Assembly: GCA_035293845.1 (NCBI GenBank)
Contig: DATGMB010000063.1
Span: forward strand, 1 to 29,408
Direction of reading: 5' to 3'
Origin: DATGMB01 sp035293845
GTDB lineage: Bacteria; Acidobacteriota; Terriglobia; Bryobacterales; Bryobacteraceae
DNA length: 29,408 bases
In this document: positions 7,456-15,100 of the stretch, in pieces
How positions within the stretch are numbered: position 1 is the first letter of the stretch
Layout of the letters: every line of letters begins with the position of its first letter
The notes under the pieces: model-generated
The model's database searches: none
Seen by the model: only the letters and a program-made list of their open reading frames with translations
What the model was told of the DNA's origin: nothing
Translations under genes and position numbers: made by a program

Positions 7456-8796
7456 CTATCCGGCCTTCATCTTCCTCGCAATCAGGAACGCCAGCTCCAG
7501 GGACTGCTCGTAATTCAGCCGCGGATCGACTTCCGATTCATACGCGCGCGCCAGGTCTTCCTCGCTCTGGCCCCGCGCGCCGCCGATGCACTCGGTGACA
7601 TTTTCGCCGGTCAGCTCGATGTGCACGCCACCCAGCTTGTGCCCCGCGGCGCGGTGGATATCGAAAGCCTGCTCGACTTCCGAGCGGATATCCTCAAAAC
7701 TGCGGGTCTTGACACCGGTGGAAGTGGTCTGCGTGTTGCCGTGCATCGGATCGCAGATCCACAAAACGTTGCCGCCTTCGGCCCGGACCGCTTCGATCAG
7801 GCGGGGCAGCTCGTCCGCGATGCGGCGCACACCGAACCGGTGGATGAGCGTCAGGCGGCCGGGCGCGCGCTGCGGGTCGAGAATGTCGAACCACCGCGCC
7901 ACCTGCTCGCGAGTCGTGCCGCTCCCGACCTTGATCCCGATCGGGTTTTCGACACCGCGCAAGAACTCCACGTGCGCACCCGCCGGATCGTTGGTGCGCA
8001 GTCCGACCCACGGAAAGTGCGTGGTCAGGTTGAAGAAACCGGGACGGCGGGGCACGCGGCGCGTCTGCGCCGATTCGTAGCCGAGGTGCAGCGCCTCGTG
8101 CGAAGTGAAGAAGTCGATGCGGTCGCTCTCGCCGGCCCGCACTCCGAGCACGGCTTCCATGAAGCGCAGCGAGTCCGAAACCGTGCGCGCCATGGCGTGG
8201 TATTCATCGGCCATGGGCGAATGGTTGGCCCAGTCGAGATCGAAGTATTCGGGGTGGTGCAGATCGGCGAAGCCGCCTTTGACCAGCGCGCGGATGAAAT
8301 TCAACGTGAGCGCGGCCCGCTCGTAGCCGCGCAGCAGGAGTTGGGGGTCGGGCGTACGGGCCTCGGCGGTGAATTCGGGGCGGTTGATGATGGCGCCGCG
8401 GTAAGAGGGCAGCGTCACGTCGCCGCGCGTCTCCTCGCCGGCCGACCGCGGCTTGGCATACTGGCCGGCGAAGCGGCCGATGCGGATCACCGGCCGCGCC
8501 GCGCCCACCACCAGCACCAGGCTCATCTGCACCAGAATCTTGAGCGTGTTCGTGATGCGCGAGGGCCGGCAATCGGCCAGCCGCTCGGCGCAATCCCCGC
8601 CCTGCAGCACAAACCGCTGGCCCGCCGCCGCCTCCGCAAGCTGCCGCCGCAACTCGAGAATCTCCCAACTGGTGACCAGCGGGGGAAGCTGGCGCAGTTC
8701 GCAGAGCACGCGCTCGAGCGCGGCGCCATCCGGATAGTCCGGCTGCTGCAGCGCCGGCAGCGCGCGCCACGACTCGGGGGACCATTCGAGGGACAT
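7456..8796 (-). CDS. 3-deoxy-7-phosphoheptulonate synthase, class II
   Basis: This enzyme condenses phosphoenolpyruvate and erythrose 4-phosphate, the first step of the shikimate pathway to aromatic amino acids. The 446-residue product is the plant/Mycobacterium-type (AroAII) enzyme. Motifs include GGDCAERLAD with the metal-binding Cys69, RIGRFAGQYAKPRS, HFPWVGLRTN, KVGSGTT, LTLIHRFG, and the C-terminal WICDPMHGNT and GGVHIELTGENVTECIGG. The open frame extends 400 codons upstream, but that part is antisense to the neighbouring gene. The start is the ATG at 8796, where the MSLEWSPESWRALPA-type N-terminus of the family begins. No Shine-Dalgarno site; a TACCGT lies eight bases upstream. Divergent from 8860. 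Confidence 0.95.
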   Translation of the reverse strand: MSLEWSPESWRALPALQQPDYPDGAALERVLCELRQLPPLVTSWEILELRRQLAEAAAGQRFVLQGGDCAERLADCRPSRITNTLKILVQMSLVLVVGAARPVIRIGRFAGQYAKPRSAGEETRGDVTLPSYRGAIINRPEFTAEARTPDPQLLLRGYERAALTLNFIRALVKGGFADLHHPEYFDLDWANHSPMADEYHAMARTVSDSLRFMEAVLGVRAGESDRIDFFTSHEALHLGYESAQTRRVPRRPGFFNLTTHFPWVGLRTNDPAGAHVEFLRGVENPIGIKVGSGTTREQVARWFDILDPQRAPGRLTLIHRFGVRRIADELPRLIEAVRAEGGNVLWICDPMHGNTQTTSTGVKTRSFEDIRSEVEQAFDIHRAAGHKLGGVHIELTGENVTECIGGARGQSEEDLARAYESEVDPRLNYEQSLELAFLIARKMKAG

Positions 8797-8847
8797 GAAA
8801 TTAGACGGTAGCACAGCGCTGTAAGGGAAATGGCGCTCGGCGGGTCT

Positions 8848-8853
8848 TAGGAT
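8848..8853 (+). promoter_or_regulatory. -10 hexamer TAGGAT, start codon six bases downstream
   Basis: TAGGAT fits TAnnnT and is followed by exactly six bases (TGAACT) and the ATG at 8860. There is no Shine-Dalgarno site. The layout is identical to that at 446, 11506 and 15101 and suggests a leaderless transcript. No -35 consensus is visible 16-18 bases upstream. Confidence 0.45.
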
Positions 8854-8859
8854 TGAACT

Positions 8860-10686
8860 ATGGGACGAGCCCTGGGGAATTCTATTTTGCTGCTGGCGCT
8901 TGCCACTGGCACATTGCCGGCACAATTCTTCAACCTGGCGTCGACGGAGGACGGGGCGCAGGTCTATTTTGCGACCAATCTCCGGCTGATTGCGGAGATC
9001 CCTCAAAAGCTCCCGCCGACCAATGCGATCTACCGCGTCGCAAACGGCGCGATCGAGCGGCTGACCACTCCTCCGCCGCCGGCTATCGAGGACCTGCCCT
9101 TCCATTCCTATGCGGATGGCAATCCGCAGGTGAGCGGTGATGGCGCCATTTTCTCGTACACGCTTTACAACAACTGCGGCGGAGGCAGCGCCTGCATCCA
9201 GTATCCCTCCACCGCCACCTCCTACCTGACTGTGGGCTCTCAACCCCCGCAGACACTGCCCGGCGAAGCTCAGATCAGCCGAAACGGCCGCTTCGTGTTG
9301 AATTATCTGACCACTTGCTGCCCCATTCCGGCACAGCCGGATATCATTCAACTGCACGACCTGCAGAGCGGTGCAACCGCCACGTTGCCGCTGCCGCCGG
9401 CTTCCGGCCGCCAGTCCGTCACCGGCAGCGGCGCCGCGCTGCTCCTCAACCGGCAGACGGGGACGCTGACGCTGTGGTCTTCGCAATCTGCAACGGTGCT
9501 GCACACGGCCGAGCCGGCGAAATGGGCCATCATCAACGACGCCCTGGCGTGGGTAGTTTACGAGGCGTTCACTGGCGAGAAGACGGAGCTGCGCGCGTTC
9601 GAGATTGCGAGCGGCCGCGATCTGCTGCTGGCCAGCACGCCCTCGACCTATTGGGCGGTACCGCTGTTCGACGCCTCGATCGGCGATGACGGTTCCAGCG
9701 TGCTGTACCTGGCGCCGCCGCAACCCGGACACGCCACCGAGGCGTGGACCGTTCATCCGGACGCCACCGGTCAACACCAGTTGACAACCTTTCCTGGGGG
9801 CGTCACCGAAGCCATCCTCGCCGGCAACGGGCAGACCGCTATCGCGGCAACCGGTGACAACCGGCTCGTCTCCATCGATGTCGCGACCGGCGCCGTTACC
9901 GATCTCATCCCCGCCACGCCGATCTGTTATCCCGGCTTTGTCTCGCTCATCCCCGGCTCGATCTTGCCCTTGCGCGGGTCCGGGCTCGCTGCCGCCAGCG
10001 CCGTTGGCGCTACGCCGCTGCCCAAGCAACTCGGCGGCGTCCAGCTCCTCATAAATGGCGCGCCGCTGCCGCTGCTCAGCGTTTCGCCGGACGAGATCTG
10101 GTTCCAGGCGCCGTTCGAACTCGCGCCGGGACCGACGGTGACCGTATCACTCCCGCAGACTTCGCCATTCGCGGGCTGCCCGGCGATCCAGGTCCCGGTG
10201 GTCTCGCGCGACCCGTACTTTCTCAACTCGCCCGGCAACCTCGTGCTGGTGCATCAGGACTTCAGCGGGCTGGTAACGGCGCAATCGCCGGCGCGGCCGG
10301 GCGAGGTGATCGTCGCGTATGCGGTCGGGCTCGGCGCAGTGACCCCTCCGATGACGACCGGAGTGCCGGCTCCCGTAGATCAGCTATTTCCTCTGGCCGA
10401 TCCGTTCGAGTGCCGCATTGGATATGGCGGCGGGCCGCCGCTCGATGTGCCGTTCGCGGGGCTCGCGCCCGGAATGATCGGTATTTACCAGGTGAACGTG
10501 CGGATGCCCGATCCGCTGCCCGCGGGCAGCTCGTTGTTCCTCAATTGCGGCACTCCCGGCAGCGCCACGGAACGCGGCGGCGGCACGGTACCGATCGCGC
10601 CACAGCAGCTCACCGCCACTCCCCGCCCGTCATCCGCATCGAGACCTTCAGAAGATTCGCGATGTCGGCGCCGGGATTGGCGCTGA
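8860..10686 (+). CDS. secreted beta-propeller-like protein with Solibacter-type C-terminal domain (TIGR03437)
   Basis: The 608-residue product has a Sec signal (about residues 1-21, LGNSILLLALATGTLPAQ). Residues about 25-360 carry repeated short strands such as GDGAIFSYTLYN, SRNGRFVLNYL and DGSSVLYLAPP, typical of TolB/PD40-like propellers. The C-terminal part (about 365-585) matches the Solibacter C-terminal domain: PGSILPLRGSGLA, LGGVQLLINGAPLPLLSVSP, IWFQAPFEL, ARPGEVIVAYAVGLG and FAGLAPGMIGIYQVNV. This domain is frequent on exported proteins of Bryobacterales; its function is not established. The last 25 residues (PRPSSASRPSEDSRCRRRDWR region) are low-complexity and overlap the 3' end of the amidohydrolase gene on the other strand by 77 bases, so the stop is probably displaced. 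Confidence 0.85.
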   Translation: MGRALGNSILLLALATGTLPAQFFNLASTEDGAQVYFATNLRLIAEIPQKLPPTNAIYRVANGAIERLTTPPPPAIEDLPFHSYADGNPQVSGDGAIFSYTLYNNCGGGSACIQYPSTATSYLTVGSQPPQTLPGEAQISRNGRFVLNYLTTCCPIPAQPDIIQLHDLQSGATATLPLPPASGRQSVTGSGAALLLNRQTGTLTLWSSQSATVLHTAEPAKWAIINDALAWVVYEAFTGEKTELRAFEIASGRDLLLASTPSTYWAVPLFDASIGDDGSSVLYLAPPQPGHATEAWTVHPDATGQHQLTTFPGGVTEAILAGNGQTAIAATGDNRLVSIDVATGAVTDLIPATPICYPGFVSLIPGSILPLRGSGLAAASAVGATPLPKQLGGVQLLINGAPLPLLSVSPDEIWFQAPFELAPGPTVTVSLPQTSPFAGCPAIQVPVVSRDPYFLNSPGNLVLVHQDFSGLVTAQSPARPGEVIVAYAVGLGAVTPPMTTGVPAPVDQLFPLADPFECRIGYGGGPPLDVPFAGLAPGMIGIYQVNVRMPDPLPAGSSLFLNCGTPGSATERGGGTVPIAPQQLTATPRPSSASRPSEDSRCRRRDWR

Positions 10687-11506
10687 GGACCAGCAGATCC
10701 GCGCGCTTCCCTGCCTCGATCGTGCCGCGGTCCGCATCGTGCAGCGCCAGCGCTCCGTTGCGCGTTGCCGCCACCAGCACATCGAGCGCGGGAATGCCGG
10801 CGGCGGCGAGCAGCTCCAGTTCGCGTGGTAGGCCCGCGCCTTCCGACGCCGCCGCAATGGGGACGCCCGCGCGGTAGAGACGCATCGTATTGCGCTGGGC
10901 GATTGCCAGCGAGCCGCCGCTCGCGGCCAGCGCGGGCGCGACCACAATGCGTAAATCGCGCAGCCGCGCGACCAGCGCCGGATCGAGATCCTCGGTATCG
11001 CGAATCATGCCGATGAGCCCGGAAGCGCCGCGGTCTACCAGGAAACGCACAGCAGATTGGGTCGCGGCGAAAGCCAGCACCGGGATGCCCGCCGAGCGCG
11101 CGGCTTCGAGCGCGGCCTCGGCCGTTTCGGGCGAGCTCTCCGCCAGATACGCCACCGCCAGCTTGCGCACCGCGAGGGCTTCGATCGCGCGGCGCGCCTC
11201 ATCGGGCGATACGGCCCGCACCAGCGCCGGCGGCTCCGGCCGATCGCACACATCGATCAGTGCGGGGACGATCACCTTCCCCGAGCCATCCACCCGATCG
11301 GCGTCCTCCGCCACCGGCAGCGCGGAGCGCGCGCCGGCAGCGCGGATGCGATCGCCCTCCACGATGATAATCGAATTGCTAAGCGGCGGCCCTCCGGAGC
11401 CATCGAGCAGCAGCGCGCCCAGGAGCGCCTTGCCGCGGCCGGAGGGCGCCGGCCCGCACCCGGCCGCGGCAAGCAGGCAGGCGGCCAGGGCCAGGCGTGA
11501 ATTCAT
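10610..11506 (-). CDS. amidohydrolase-like lipoprotein lacking metal ligands (probable pseudoenzyme)
   Basis: The 298-residue product begins with a lipoprotein signal (LALAACLLAAAGCG; Cys17), so it should be membrane-anchored. The fold signature is that of imidazolonepropionase-like amidohydrolases: an N-terminal beta part (ALLLDGSGGPPLSNSIIIVEGDRI), GKVIVPALIDV, and the C-terminal GTIEAGKRADLLVLSANP. The HxH that should follow GLID is missing (ALIDVCDRPEPP). The usual GTD near the C-terminus reads ASEGAG, and no paired metal histidines are visible. It is about 100 residues shorter than active relatives. Catalysis is unlikely; it may bind a ligand or be decaying. The frame extends upstream of 11506 only as an antisense shadow. 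Confidence 0.8.
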   Translation of the reverse strand: MNSRLALAACLLAAAGCGPAPSGRGKALLGALLLDGSGGPPLSNSIIIVEGDRIRAAGARSALPVAEDADRVDGSGKVIVPALIDVCDRPEPPALVRAVSPDEARRAIEALAVRKLAVAYLAESSPETAEAALEAARSAGIPVLAFAATQSAVRFLVDRGASGLIGMIRDTEDLDPALVARLRDLRIVVAPALAASGGSLAIAQRNTMRLYRAGVPIAAASEGAGLPRELELLAAAGIPALDVLVAATRNGALALHDADRGTIEAGKRADLLVLSANPGADIANLLKVSMRMTGGEWR

Positions 11507-11512
11507 TGAACC

Positions 11513-11518
11513 ATCATA
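11513..11518 (-). promoter_or_regulatory. -10 hexamer TATGAT, start codon six bases downstream
   Basis: On the minus strand TATGAT (five of six consensus bases) is followed by GGTTCA and the ATG at 11506. No Shine-Dalgarno site precedes the ATG. This is the clearest -10 of the leaderless-type layouts in the window. It is back to back with the promoter of the Yip1-family gene. Confidence 0.5.
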
Positions 11519-11546
11519 GAGGATCGTGCGTATCCGGTCTTGACGA

Positions 11547-11575
11547 CTGACAATGCAACCCCGAAGGAGTACAAT
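11547..11575 (+). promoter_or_regulatory. sigma70-type promoter, CTGACA-N17-TACAAT
   Basis: CTGACA (11547-11552) and TACAAT (11570-11575) each miss consensus by one base and are exactly 17 bases apart, the best promoter in the window. Initiation should fall near 11582, two to three bases before the ATG at 11585. The GGAG at 11566-11569 lies in the promoter spacer and cannot be a ribosome site for that ATG. Confidence 0.6.
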
Positions 11576-11584
11576 CTGCCTGAT

Positions 11585-12331
11585 ATGACACCCGAAAGCG
11601 CGCCGCCGCCGGAGCCCACCGAACAAGGAATGGGCGCATTCGCCAGGATTACCGGCGTTTTCTTCGAACCGGGCAAGACCTTTCAGGACATCGGCCGGCG
11701 GCCCACGTTTCTCGTACCGCTGCTGGTGATTATCGCCTTTACCATTGGCTTCACCTTCCTGATGGGGCAGCACATCGGGTGGGAGAATATTGCCCGGCAG
11801 GGGATGGAGAACAGCTCCCGGGCGGCCCAGATGACGCCCGAACAAAAGGCGCAAGGCATCGCCATGGGCGCCAAAATCGGCGCCTTCATGGGGTACGCGA
11901 TGGTCGTAATCATCCCGGTGATGTACGCGATCATGGCGGCCGTGCTGCTCGGCATGACGGCCATGATGTCGGCCGGCCTGCGCTTTAAGCAGGTCTACGC
12001 TGTGGTGGTCTACAGCGGGCTGCCCGGGATTCTCTACGCGATCCTCGGATGCGTGGTGATGTTCCTCAAGAAGCCGGAGGACTTCAACGTGAACAACCCG
12101 CTGATGTTCAATATCGGGGCCTACCTCGACCCGCAGACGACCTCGAAATTCCTCTACAGCCTGGCGACCTCGATGGATCTCTTCACGTTCTGGATGATCG
12201 CGCTCGTGGCCATCGGGCTGAAGGCCGCGGCCGGAAAAAGATTGAGCAGCGGAGGGGCGTTCACGGCCGTGGTGGCGCCATGGGCGGTCTACGTGCTGGC
12301 AAAATCGGCGCTGGCGGGCCTGTTCAGCTAA
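11585..12331 (+). CDS. Yip1-family integral membrane protein
   Basis: The 248-residue product begins with a proline/glutamate-rich tail (MTPESAPPPEPTEQGMG), then FARITGVFFEPGKTFQDI and PTFLVPLLVI. These are the usual opening of bacterial Yip1-domain (PF04893) proteins in Acidobacteria. About five membrane helices follow (near residues 40-60, 100-125, 135-155, 190-215 and 220-245). Function is unknown; eukaryotic Yip1 acts in vesicle traffic, which does not transfer to bacteria. I chose the ATG at 11585 over an upstream TTG at 11540 because a good promoter (11547-11575) would place the transcript start between them. Stands alone, divergent from the amidohydrolase-like gene. Confidence 0.82.
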   Translation: MTPESAPPPEPTEQGMGAFARITGVFFEPGKTFQDIGRRPTFLVPLLVIIAFTIGFTFLMGQHIGWENIARQGMENSSRAAQMTPEQKAQGIAMGAKIGAFMGYAMVVIIPVMYAIMAAVLLGMTAMMSAGLRFKQVYAVVVYSGLPGILYAILGCVVMFLKKPEDFNVNNPLMFNIGAYLDPQTTSKFLYSLATSMDLFTFWMIALVAIGLKAAAGKRLSSGGAFTAVVAPWAVYVLAKSALAGLFS

Positions 12332-12373
12332 CCGGGACCAGGCAGGCAGCGATGCCGGCGGCGCTGCGCGCGC

Positions 12374-12379
12374 TATCAT
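12374..12379 (+). promoter_or_regulatory. possible -10 hexamer TATCAT before a short upstream frame
   Basis: TATCAT has five of six consensus bases. Seven bases later lies the ATG at 12387 of a ten-codon frame, and the histidine kinase gene starts further on at 12433. No -35 is clear. Confidence 0.35.
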
Positions 12380-12386
12380 GGTACCA

Positions 12387-12419
12387 ATGACGGCCCACAC
12401 TGGGCATTGGACGGGGTGA
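12387..12419 (+). CDS. possible ten-codon upstream frame (leader peptide)
   Basis: ATG to TGA encodes MTAHTGHWTG. It lies seven bases after a good -10 hexamer and would be translated from a leaderless or near-leaderless transcript. The kinase ATG follows 13 bases after its stop, in a different frame, and has no well-placed ribosome site of its own. A translated leader that re-initiates at the kinase start is conceivable. A chance short frame is equally possible. Confidence 0.2.
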   Translation: MTAHTGHWTG

Positions 12420-12432
12420 GCGCAGCGCACGA

Positions 12433-13881
12433 ATGAACCGTCTCGATCAACTGCTGTCGGCGGCAGAGGCACACCGGCGCGCCGTTTCGGCGGTGGCTTT
12501 GGCCATGGTGCTGGCAATCGCCTGGGCCGACTCGCTGCTGCCAGATATTTCCATCGGGTTCCTTTACCTGATCCCGCTTCTGCTCTGCGCGGCAGCGCTG
12601 CGGCCCTGGCAGATCGTGGGGCTGGCGGTGCTCTGCGCCTACCTCCGCGAATCGTTCGATCCCTTGCAGCAAGTGGACGGTTCCGTGGCCCGGATGCTCT
12701 ACCTGCTCAATCCGGTCCACTGGGTGGCGGGCGCCGACGGACGGTTTTTCGTGGTGACGGCCGGCTTCGCGATGACCGGCTTTTTCGTGGCGGAGCTGAA
12801 CCAGCGCCGGCGGCTGCTGGCCCTGCACCTGGCGGAGCGGGAGGAGAACGAGCGGCAGGTGCGCGTGCTGATCGAGACCAGCCCGCTCGCCATTCTCACT
12901 CTGGATCCGGCGGGAAGGGTGCAGCTCGCCAATCAGTCGGCGCGCAGCCTGCTGGGCTTCGACGATGAACTGCTTCAGGGCGTGGCGATTGGCGCCTATC
13001 TGCCGATCCTCAAGCGCCTTCTGCACAGCCAGCGCGGTGGAGGCAACATGCGCACCAGCGTGGAGTGCAAGGGGCAGCGGCGCAGCGGCGAAGTGTTCCT
13101 GGCGCACGTCTGGCTTTCGACGTACCAAACTTCGTCGGGACCGGGGCTGGCCGCGGTGGTGTGGGACGCCTCGGAGAACCTCCGCGACCGCGAAGGAGCG
13201 GGCCTCGACTCGATGATGGCGACTTCGCGCGTGCTGATCGGAGCGATGTCCCACGAACTGCGCAATCTCGCCGCGGCCGCGGCTTCGGCACATGCGGCCC
13301 TGGCGGAGAACGGCGCGGGCGAGCTCGGCCAGAGCGAGCGGTACCTGGCGCTCGGGTCGCTCATCCGCGGGCTCGAGAAGATTGCGGCCTCGGGACTGCG
13401 AGTGGCATCGAATCGCGAACGGGCAGTGGCGGACCTCGACACGGTTCTCGATGAGGCGCGGATCGTGATGGAACCGGGCCTGCGCGAAGCGGGCGTCGAG
13501 CTGCGCTGGGATGTGCCGGCGGGACTGCCTCTCGTACAGGCGGACCATCATAGCCTGCTGCAAGTCTTTATCAACCTGGCGCGCAACAGCCAGCAGGCGC
13601 TCGAAACGGGCAGCGGCGACCGGCGCGAGGTGCGGTTTTCCGCCGGCGTGGAAAGCGATCTGGTTCTCGTGCGGGTGAGCGATACCGGCCCGGGAGTGGC
13701 CCATCCCGAGTCGCTGTTCCAGCCGTTTCAGCCCGGGGCGCAATCCGCCGGACTGGGTTTGTACATTTCGCGCGCCATTCTGCGGGCGCATGGCGGCGGA
13801 CTGCGGTACGAGCCGCAGCCGCAGGGTAGCTGTTTTGTGGTGGAGTTATGGCCAGCGGAAAACGCGGCCGAGGGCGGATGA
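12433..13881 (+). CDS. membrane sensor histidine kinase with PAS domain
   Basis: The 482-residue product has three to four N-terminal membrane helices (about 18-36, 40-56, 60-71 and 105-121). A PAS-like domain follows (about 138-250, LIETSPLAILTLDPAGRVQLANQSA), then HisKA with phospho-acceptor His274 in MSHELRN. The ATP-binding domain has an N box (VFINLARNSQQAL, N381/N385), a G1 box (DTGPG from D417) and a G2 box (GLGLYISR from 440). The short C-terminal tail ends in AENAAEGG. It should autophosphorylate and pass phosphate to the response regulator whose start overlaps its stop. The membrane part has no large periplasmic loop, so the signal may be intramembrane or read by the PAS domain. Confidence 0.93.
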   Translation: MNRLDQLLSAAEAHRRAVSAVALAMVLAIAWADSLLPDISIGFLYLIPLLLCAAALRPWQIVGLAVLCAYLRESFDPLQQVDGSVARMLYLLNPVHWVAGADGRFFVVTAGFAMTGFFVAELNQRRRLLALHLAEREENERQVRVLIETSPLAILTLDPAGRVQLANQSARSLLGFDDELLQGVAIGAYLPILKRLLHSQRGGGNMRTSVECKGQRRSGEVFLAHVWLSTYQTSSGPGLAAVVWDASENLRDREGAGLDSMMATSRVLIGAMSHELRNLAAAAASAHAALAENGAGELGQSERYLALGSLIRGLEKIAASGLRVASNRERAVADLDTVLDEARIVMEPGLREAGVELRWDVPAGLPLVQADHHSLLQVFINLARNSQQALETGSGDRREVRFSAGVESDLVLVRVSDTGPGVAHPESLFQPFQPGAQSAGLGLYISRAILRAHGGGLRYEPQPQGSCFVVELWPAENAAEGG

Positions 13882-14519
13882 CCGAAACAAGAAAAAAACC
13901 GATGCGGGTGCTTCTGGTGGACGACCACACCCTGTTCCGCGAAAGCGTTTCGACCGTGCTCAGCGCGAGGGAGAACCTGGAAATCGCGCATTGCGGGAGC
14001 ATACGGGACGCGGTGGCTTGTCTGGGGCAGGACTCATTCGATCTGGTGCTGCTGGATCACGACCTGGGGAGCGAGCGCGCCTCGCAGTTTCTCCCGGCCG
14101 CGCGCGAGCGGGGTTTCGAAGGCCGCGTGCTGGTGGTCACCGCGTGGATCAGCGACAATGAAGCCCGGCGCCTGATGCGCCAGGGCGTGGGCGGCATTTT
14201 CCTGAAGCAGGCGGGGCTTGACGAACTGGCCCGCGCGATCGAAACCGTCGCCGCGGGCGGAACGTGGATGGATTCCTCGCTCTCCGGCGAGCCGGAAGAC
14301 GAAGCCGGCCGCGCCGGACCGCCGATCTTCAACGACCGCCAGCGGCGCGTGCTCCGGCACGTGGTCGAGGGACTTTCGAATAAGGAAATCGCCTGGCGGC
14401 TGCAGATTTCCGAAAGCTATGTGAAGGCGATTCTGCAGCGGCTGTTTCAGAAGACCGGGGTGCGCACCCGCGGCCAGCTCGTCCGGGTGGCGTTCGAGCA
14501 ATACGAGGATCAGCTTTAG
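13878..14519 (+). CDS. NarL/FixJ-family response regulator
   Basis: The 213-residue product has a receiver domain (acidic pocket LLVDDH, phospho-acceptor D60 in LLDHD, switch T88, K110 in FLKQ). An acidic, glycine-rich linker (SGEPEDEAGRAG) leads to a C-terminal LuxR-type helix-turn-helix (NDRQRRVLRHVVEGLSNKEI, RLQISESYVKAILQRLFQK). It is thus a DNA-binding output partner of the upstream kinase. The ATG at 13878 forms an ATGA overlap with the kinase stop (13879-13881), which is typical for coupled genes; an in-frame ATG at 13848 would add ten residues of unlikely sequence. Its target genes are unknown. Confidence 0.93.
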   Translation: MTETRKKPMRVLLVDDHTLFRESVSTVLSARENLEIAHCGSIRDAVACLGQDSFDLVLLDHDLGSERASQFLPAARERGFEGRVLVVTAWISDNEARRLMRQGVGGIFLKQAGLDELARAIETVAAGGTWMDSSLSGEPEDEAGRAGPPIFNDRQRRVLRHVVEGLSNKEIAWRLQISESYVKAILQRLFQKTGVRTRGQLVRVAFEQYEDQL

Positions 14520-14716
14520 GTACTTTGGCGGTCCCGCGCGCGCCGGCGGCCCCAGTACCAGGCCCCGGCACAAAGTCCCATAGTGGCCGAAAGATAGACT
14601 ACTGGCCAACCCTGTGCCCGCGATAAGGTAGACAGCATCCAAGCCGGTATCCAACCCGGCAACCGAGGCATAGGGGTGAGTGTCGCTGTCGGAAGCGCGA
14701 CGCGGGGACGATAACG
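14520..14716. other. intergenic stretch after the response regulator gene
   Basis: About 197 bases with no clear gene. A 51-codon minus-strand frame (start 14671, stop 14516) would encode a membrane-helix-like peptide (WPVVYLSATMGLCAGAWY followed by RRRAR). It lacks a ribosome site and is not called as a gene. Small inverted repeats (AGTGGCC near 14582 and CTGGCC near 14602; CCGGTATCC/ACCCGG near 14644) are present but weak. Confidence 0.4.
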
Positions 14717-14974
14717 GTGGAACGAACGGTTATTCGAAACTTGCCGGCCCGTGACGGTGCAACCGGGGAAACGGTGCGCGTCAAGCCAGGCGCCGCGATC
14801 GCCCGCTGGAGAGTCCACCGGGTGTGCGCGGTACCAGCGGGCGAGGCGTATCTGGCGGAATTCGAATCGGATGGCAGGCGGTACGAGTGCGCGCTGGCAC
14901 AATTTCTGCCGCGCACGCAGCCGGCCTGCGCGCTGACGGTGGAGGAACCGGCGCGGGAAACAGTCGCGGTTTGA
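14717..14974 (+). CDS. small hypothetical protein, GTG start
   Basis: The 85-residue product reads MERTVIRNLPARDG at the N-terminus. Its central part alternates charged and hydrophobic residues (AIARWRVHRVCAVPAGEAYLAEFESDGRRYECALAQFLPRT has a beta-rich look with two cysteines), followed by a threonine/valine-rich tail. No family is recognised. The start is a GTG with a GGGG ten bases upstream. Overlapping frames in all directions are also open, so coding status is uncertain; the beta-strand-like pattern and the restart of a gene after a 197-base gap favour a real gene. Confidence 0.4.
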   Translation: MERTVIRNLPARDGATGETVRVKPGAAIARWRVHRVCAVPAGEAYLAEFESDGRRYECALAQFLPRTQPACALTVEEPARETVAV

Positions 14975-15088
14975 ACGCGGCGTATCTCGGAGGCCGCGCC
15001 GGTCCATGCCGACCGCGCAGGCGCCGGACGCGCATACTTTCTCCGCCTTTCTCCGCGCGTAGCGGGCGCCATTCGGGGCGCGCTGGCC

Positions 15089-15094
15089 TAAAAT
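15089..15094 (+). promoter_or_regulatory. -10 hexamer TAAAAT, start codon six bases downstream
   Basis: TAAAAT (five of six consensus bases) is followed by exactly six bases (GGAAGC) and the GTG at 15101. This is the fourth gene with this exact spacing. The GGAAG within the six bases is too close to the start to work as a ribosome site. No -35 seen. Confidence 0.45.
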
Positions 15095-15100
15095 GGAAGC

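Noticed and set aside
8797..10029. Upstream half of the long minus-strand frame joined to the DAHP synthase
   Set aside because: It is antisense to the secreted TIGR03437 protein, and the enzyme's family N-terminus begins at 8796.
11564..11569. AAGGAG as the ribosome site of the Yip1-family gene
   Set aside because: It is 15 bases from the ATG at 11585 and lies in the spacer of a good promoter (11547-11575), so it would not be transcribed.
14516..14671. 51-codon minus-strand frame with one membrane-like helix
   Set aside because: No ribosome site and no promoter; a helix-like stretch alone is weak evidence.
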